A DNA stretch of 5,940 nucleotides from an uncultured Bacilli bacterium. Its GTDB lineage: Bacteria; Bacillota_I; Bacilli_A; RF39; UBA660. The notes under the pieces are model-generated. The model saw only the letters and a list, made by a program, of their open reading frames with translations. It had not been told where the DNA came from and ran no database searches. The position numbers and the translations under genes are program-made. Position 1 is the first letter of the stretch. Every line of letters starts with the position of its first letter. The DNA is taken from the NCBI GenBank assembly GCA_944372275.1, contig CALVYO010000081.1:1-5940 (forward strand). Reading direction: 5' to 3'. Of this stretch, positions 3,515-5,940 are shown piece after piece.

Positions 3515-5530
3515 TTAAATCTGGTATGGACTTGACCAAGTACCATTACCGGAGGTAATGGTGACACCAGAGTTAACAACTATAACTGCACGGAGACCAC
3601 TCGTGAAGGACACACCATTGTTGTTGGCACTACCATTGCTGTCCACGCCCCAAGCGTTAGAACTACTGGTATATGGTGTCATTGTCCAATACCGATATGC
3701 ATTATTATAACTACTCGTAGTTGTATAACCTTTAGTCAATATACTACTACTTTGGCTCGATAACATTTCTCCTACTCTTATTAATCCAAGTGTTGCTTGT
3801 ATACTTCTTGTTGGATTTTCTTCATTTAGTGATATTGTGTAACTTTGCCCAAAACCAAAATTATTTTGATACCAAGTATAATTACTTACTAATTTATTCC
3901 TATTGGTTGTATCACTTTCTTGTACCAACCAATTTAATACATCTCCGTTTAATTTTTGACCAATTCCGGTTGTTACTGAAAATTCATTTGTACTTGTTTC
4001 ATTGTATTCCATTTCAAATATATTTCCATCTTCTTCATAATATCCGTCTAGTATTAATTTTGTATTTCCATTACTATCTTTATCTACTACTCGATATTTT
4101 CTTCCAGCAAACAACACATATTCGCCACTTGTTGCCTTTTCGTTTAATTTTCCTGTTACTTCCACATTTTTATCTTCGTTTAAAACATATGGACCTGCTT
4201 CACTACTCCAAGTCGCTCCTAGAGTACCATTACCTCCGGTAATGGTGACCACAGAGTTGACATTTATAACTGCACGGAGACCATCCGTGCTGGACACATC
4301 ATCGCTGCTGGCATCACCACCGCTGCCCACGTACCAAGCGAGTGAACTATTATAAGGTGTCATTGTCCATTGCCATTGTCCTATATTTAGATATGAACTA
4401 ATGCCACCAGCTAAATTATATTCATCTAATGTTAGTAAGCCTACTTTTGATTTTTCGGTTGATAAATTATTTGTACAAGTTGTTCTTGTACTTGAACTAT
4501 CAGTAGTCGTTTCACTACACCAAGTTTCTTCTTTTATTATATTATTTCCTTTTAATCTTGAATAAAAATAATTATTTAACCAATTTTTAGCATAACTATC
4601 ATCCCAATTTTGAGCAGTATTTCTTGCTCCCCAAGGTATTGCTGTTACATTTTCATCGGTTATTAATCTTACTGTTCCGTCACGATTTATTCCCATTATT
4701 CGCCACAAAAAGCCTGAATACCATAATGAATTGTTTAATCCTTTTTGTACAAATAAATTTTCTGGAGTTGTTTGATAAATTAATTCGAATACAGTATCTA
4801 CCCCTGCGCTTGTTAATTCATCTTCTGATATACCACCATCTGTTAAAGCCCAATTTTCAAAATTTTCTTCTATAAAATTCCCTTCACTATCAAAAAATTT
4901 TTCATTAATTATATCTATAGAATCTAATCCAGGTGCTCCATTTAGTCCTGCAACAAATATATCTTTTCCTGATTGACTACCACCTTTTAAATAACATCCA
5001 CCCATATAACTATAATTGTTTGATGTTGATGTTACACAGCCATTTCCATTTGTTGCTAAATAAGGAAAGTTTGATAATACTACATCTTTAATTGGTCCTG
5101 TTGTTAATACCGCTACTGCACCACATTCTTCATCATCCATTGCAAATTGACCACTTGAACATAATGTAAATGTATGATTATTACTTTTAATAACTAATCC
5201 TGTTACTTTTCCATTTGAATAACTATTTGATATTACTGTAGCATTACCTAAGTTTAACATTTTTCCTATTTCTTCTTCGGTGAATGAAGTTTTAATCGAA
5301 CAATCGATATCATCACTACCTAATGTTCCCATTTGTTTTTTCATTTCACTTGAAGCACAATAGTTATTTATTCCCCCTAATATCATTTGAGCTTCAGACT
5401 TACCTGCTGATATTCTTGCATCCTCTACTACATCTAATATTATTGGTGTAGCAATAAGTGCTACTATGGCTAGTATAATTATTACTGCCAATAACTCAAT
5501 TAAAGTAAAAGCATTTTTAATTTTTTTCAC
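3515..5530 (-). CDS. DGR target: type IV pilin-like surface protein with two diversified C-type-lectin-like modules
   Basis: The 671-residue protein opens with a class III (type IV) prepilin signal: KKIKNA then FTLIELLAVIIILAIVALIA, with cleavage predicted after A7 and the conserved glutamate at +5 (E12). A prepilin peptidase would process it, placing it in or on a pilus or pseudopilus. Residues of about 30-140 look like a pilin globular region with cysteines at 58, 77, 124 and 136. Two related modules follow, at about 265-440 and 470-671. Each has an LWRIMGI- or YRVVDKD-type strand, a central NWL motif, WTMTPY (388-393; 615-620), a variable repeat, then GLRAVI and TIT-x-GNGT. This matches the C-type-lectin/formylglycine-enzyme-like fold of DGR variable proteins. 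VR2 encodes about residues 394-421 and VR1 about 622-649. The start is GTG (5528-5530) behind GGGAGAG (plus 5536-5542). GC content is higher than in the RT operon. The ligand is unknown; adhesion or phage/host interaction is inference. Confidence 0.95.
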   Translation of the reverse strand: MKKIKNAFTLIELLAVIIILAIVALIATPIILDVVEDARISAGKSEAQMILGGINNYCASSEMKKQMGTLGSDDIDCSIKTSFTEEEIGKMLNLGNATVISNSYSNGKVTGLVIKSNNHTFTLCSSGQFAMDDEECGAVAVLTTGPIKDVVLSNFPYLATNGNGCVTSTSNNYSYMGGCYLKGGSQSGKDIFVAGLNGAPGLDSIDIINEKFFDSEGNFIEENFENWALTDGGISEDELTSAGVDTVFELIYQTTPENLFVQKGLNNSLWYSGFLWRIMGINRDGTVRLITDENVTAIPWGARNTAQNWDDSYAKNWLNNYFYSRLKGNNIIKEETWCSETTTDSSSTRTTCTNNLSTEKSKVGLLTLDEYNLAGGISSYLNIGQWQWTMTPYNSSLAWYVGSGGDASSDDVSSTDGLRAVINVNSVVTITGGNGTLGATWSSEAGPYVLNEDKNVEVTGKLNEKATSGEYVLFAGRKYRVVDKDSNGNTKLILDGYYEEDGNIFEMEYNETSTNEFSVTTGIGQKLNGDVLNWLVQESDTTNRNKLVSNYTWYQNNFGFGQSYTISLNEENPTRSIQATLGLIRVGEMLSSQSSSILTKGYTTTSSYNNAYRYWTMTPYTSSSNAWGVDSNGSANNNGVSFTSGLRAVIVVNSGVTITSGNGTWSSPYQI
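3542..3562. repeat. VR1-associated target hairpin (9-bp stem, 3-nt loop)
   Basis: ACCATTACC (3542-3550) and GGTAATGGT (3554-3562) are perfect inverted repeats around the loop GGA on the plus strand (TCC in coding sense). The hairpin starts exactly 23 nt beyond the end of the VR1/TR match, within codons for T657-G663. Hairpin/cruciform elements just downstream of the VR are known to direct target recognition in DGRs, and this one fits in position and size. Confidence 0.85.
3586..3666 (-). repeat. DGR variable repeat 1 (VR1), C-terminal module
   Basis: The 81 nt align without gaps to the TR, with 9 substitutions, all at TR adenines in coding sense (7 A-to-G and 2 A-to-T). The segment encodes about residues 622-649 of the target. 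Against the template-encoded residues the changes are N628G, N630D, N631S, N634S, D639G, N642F and N644S, while N625, N632 and N636-N638 remain template-like. Invariant A626, W627, V629, G633, A635, V640, S641, T643 and GLRA would form the scaffold. Confidence 0.95.
4226..4246. repeat. VR2-associated target hairpin (9-bp stem, 3-nt loop)
   Basis: The arms ACCATTACC (4226-4234) and GGTAATGGT (4238-4246) are identical to those at VR1, but the loop is TCC on the plus strand, the reverse complement of the VR1 loop. The spacing to the VR end is again exactly 23 nt. It encodes T429-G435 of the target. Confidence 0.85.
4270..4350 (-). repeat. DGR variable repeat 2 (VR2), internal module
   Basis: This aligns without gaps to the TR. 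The first 71 positions carry 12 substitutions, all at TR adenines (11 A-to-G and 1 A-to-T). Two more adenine changes and the only non-adenine difference (plus 4343) lie at the 5' edge in coding sense, so the working boundary may be near 4340. Encoded residues are about 394-421. Relative to the template the changes are N397L (which includes the edge changes), N400Y, N402G, N403S, N404G, N406D, N408S, N409S, N410D, N414S and N416D. VR2 is more diverged from the TR than VR1. Confidence 0.94.
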
Positions 5531-5558
5531 AATTACTCTCCCTTACCTTTCTATCTAA

Positions 5559-5587
5559 AGTATACATTATATTTTTATTTTTGTCTA
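5559..5587 (-). promoter_or_regulatory. Sigma-A-type promoter of the DGR target gene
   Basis: On the minus strand TAGACA (plus 5582-5587, 5/6 to the -35 consensus) is separated by 17 nt from TATACT (plus 5559-5564, 5/6 to the -10 consensus). The start would be near 5552, giving a leader of about 22 nt that includes the GGGAGAG ribosome binding site. Confidence 0.7.
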
Positions 5588-5598
5588 GTATTAAATTA

Positions 5599-5608
5599 CG
5601 CGCGCGCG
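5599..5608. repeat. (CG)5 alternating purine-pyrimidine tract
   Basis: Ten bases of alternating C and G sit in otherwise strongly AT-rich DNA, 11 nt upstream of the target promoter -35 box and 27 nt after the mfd stop codon. Alternating CG is self-complementary and prone to Z-DNA formation and slippage. No function can be read from the sequence. Confidence 0.9.
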
Positions 5609-5635
5609 GAAAAATTTTTAAATTATTTTACAAAT

Positions 5636-5940
5636 TTATTTTTTAGCTTTTTCAATTACGAACAATAAATCAATTAAATAATAGATAAAATGTTTTTCTA
5701 AACCATCTAATTTTAAAGTTATAATTAAGTTTTTACCACGTGTTCCAAATCTAAAGTTACCACTTATTTTAAATGTTTCTAAGAATAATTTCTCACCATC
5801 GATATTAGAATCAATAGTTAATTCTATTTCTTTAGAATTTTGTTTAATACTTAATATATTTAGTTTAGAGGCTAATGATTCAAACCATTCTTGATACATA
5901 TAAATTATTAATTTATCATCTAATTTACCAAATCTATCTT
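5636..5940 (-). CDS. mfd: Transcription-repair coupling factor Mfd, C-terminal 100 residues (partial)
   Basis: A methionine at 5899 could be mistaken for the start of an 87-residue protein, but the frame stays open to the right edge and reads DRFGKLDDKLIIYMYQEWFE, a recognisable stretch of the Mfd C-terminal (TRCF) domain. It continues with SLASKLNIL, then DGEKLFLETFKIS and LEKHFIYYLIDLL before TAA at 5636-5638. Mfd is the ATP-dependent translocase that removes RNA polymerase stalled at DNA lesions and recruits UvrA; this C-terminal domain regulates UvrA contact. Only the last 100 residues are present. In Bacillus, mfd lies directly upstream of spoVT in the same orientation, so with spoVT at the left it brackets the accessory island. 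No clear terminator follows the gene. Confidence 0.88.
   Translation of the reverse strand, partial: DRFGKLDDKLIIYMYQEWFESLASKLNILSIKQNSKEIELTIDSNIDGEKLFLETFKISGNFRFGTRGKNLIITLKLDGLEKHFIYYLIDLLFVIEKAKK

Noticed and set aside
3790..4242. Plus-strand open frame of 150 codons opposite the target gene
   Set aside because: It is the mirror of the well-supported pilin/lectin gene, reads as low-complexity Leu/His/Phe/Tyr, and has no ribosome binding site or family motif.
4624..4875. Plus-strand open frame of 83 codons opposite the target gene
   Set aside because: Same reason: antisense to a recognised domain, with a composition typical of shadow frames.
5636..5899. Stand-alone 87-residue protein starting at the ATG at 5899
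   Set aside because: The frame continues without a stop to the window edge, and the upstream residues DRFGKLDDKLIIY belong to the Mfd C-terminal domain, so this Met is internal.

Overview
The window is AT-rich DNA that fits a low-GC Firmicute, probably an uncultured gut Bacilli or Clostridia relative. The edge genes are chromosomal housekeeping and sporulation genes: the 3' end of mfd at the right (5636-5940, minus strand) and spoVT at the left (140-652, minus strand), followed by the first 14 codons of another minus-strand gene (1-42). In Bacillus, mfd and spoVT are adjacent in the same orientation, so the roughly 5 kb between them here looks like accessory DNA inserted into a conserved neighbourhood.

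The larger accessory element is a complete diversity-generating retroelement (DGR) on the minus strand. In transcription order it holds: a 671-residue target gene with a type IV prepilin leader and two C-type-lectin-like modules (3515-5530); a template repeat, TR (3337-3417); a probably structured spacer RNA; and an overlapping operon of a MutS-domain-I-like protein (2698-3111), an Avd-type four-helix protein (2352-2708) and a DGR reverse transcriptase (1385-2383). The target contains two variable repeats, one per lectin-like module: VR1 (3586-3666) and VR2 (4270-4350). Each module also carries a perfect 9-bp hairpin exactly 23 nt beyond the VR end. Over the 71-nt core, every TR/VR difference (9 in VR1, 12 in VR2) lies at a coding-strand adenine of the TR, the signature of adenine-specific mutagenic retrohoming. 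The product is inferred to be a pilin-like surface protein with two independently diversified binding faces.

A (CA/TG)n microsatellite (3135-3153) lies inside the spacer of the best promoter candidate for the MutS-like/avd/RT operon, between a perfect TTGACA and GATAAT. If that promoter is real, repeat slippage could phase-vary the hypermutation machinery.

The second accessory element, on the plus strand, is a type III toxin-antitoxin locus of the CptIN (ToxN/AbiQ) kind. It has a strong promoter (726-754), two tandem pseudoknot repeats with compensatory base changes (771-873), a terminator (881-915), and a toxin reading frame (957-1388) broken by an in-frame TAA at codon 59. The rest of the toxin frame is intact and recognisable, so the loss looks recent, or is an assembly error. 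The toxin and RT frames converge and overlap by 3 bp.
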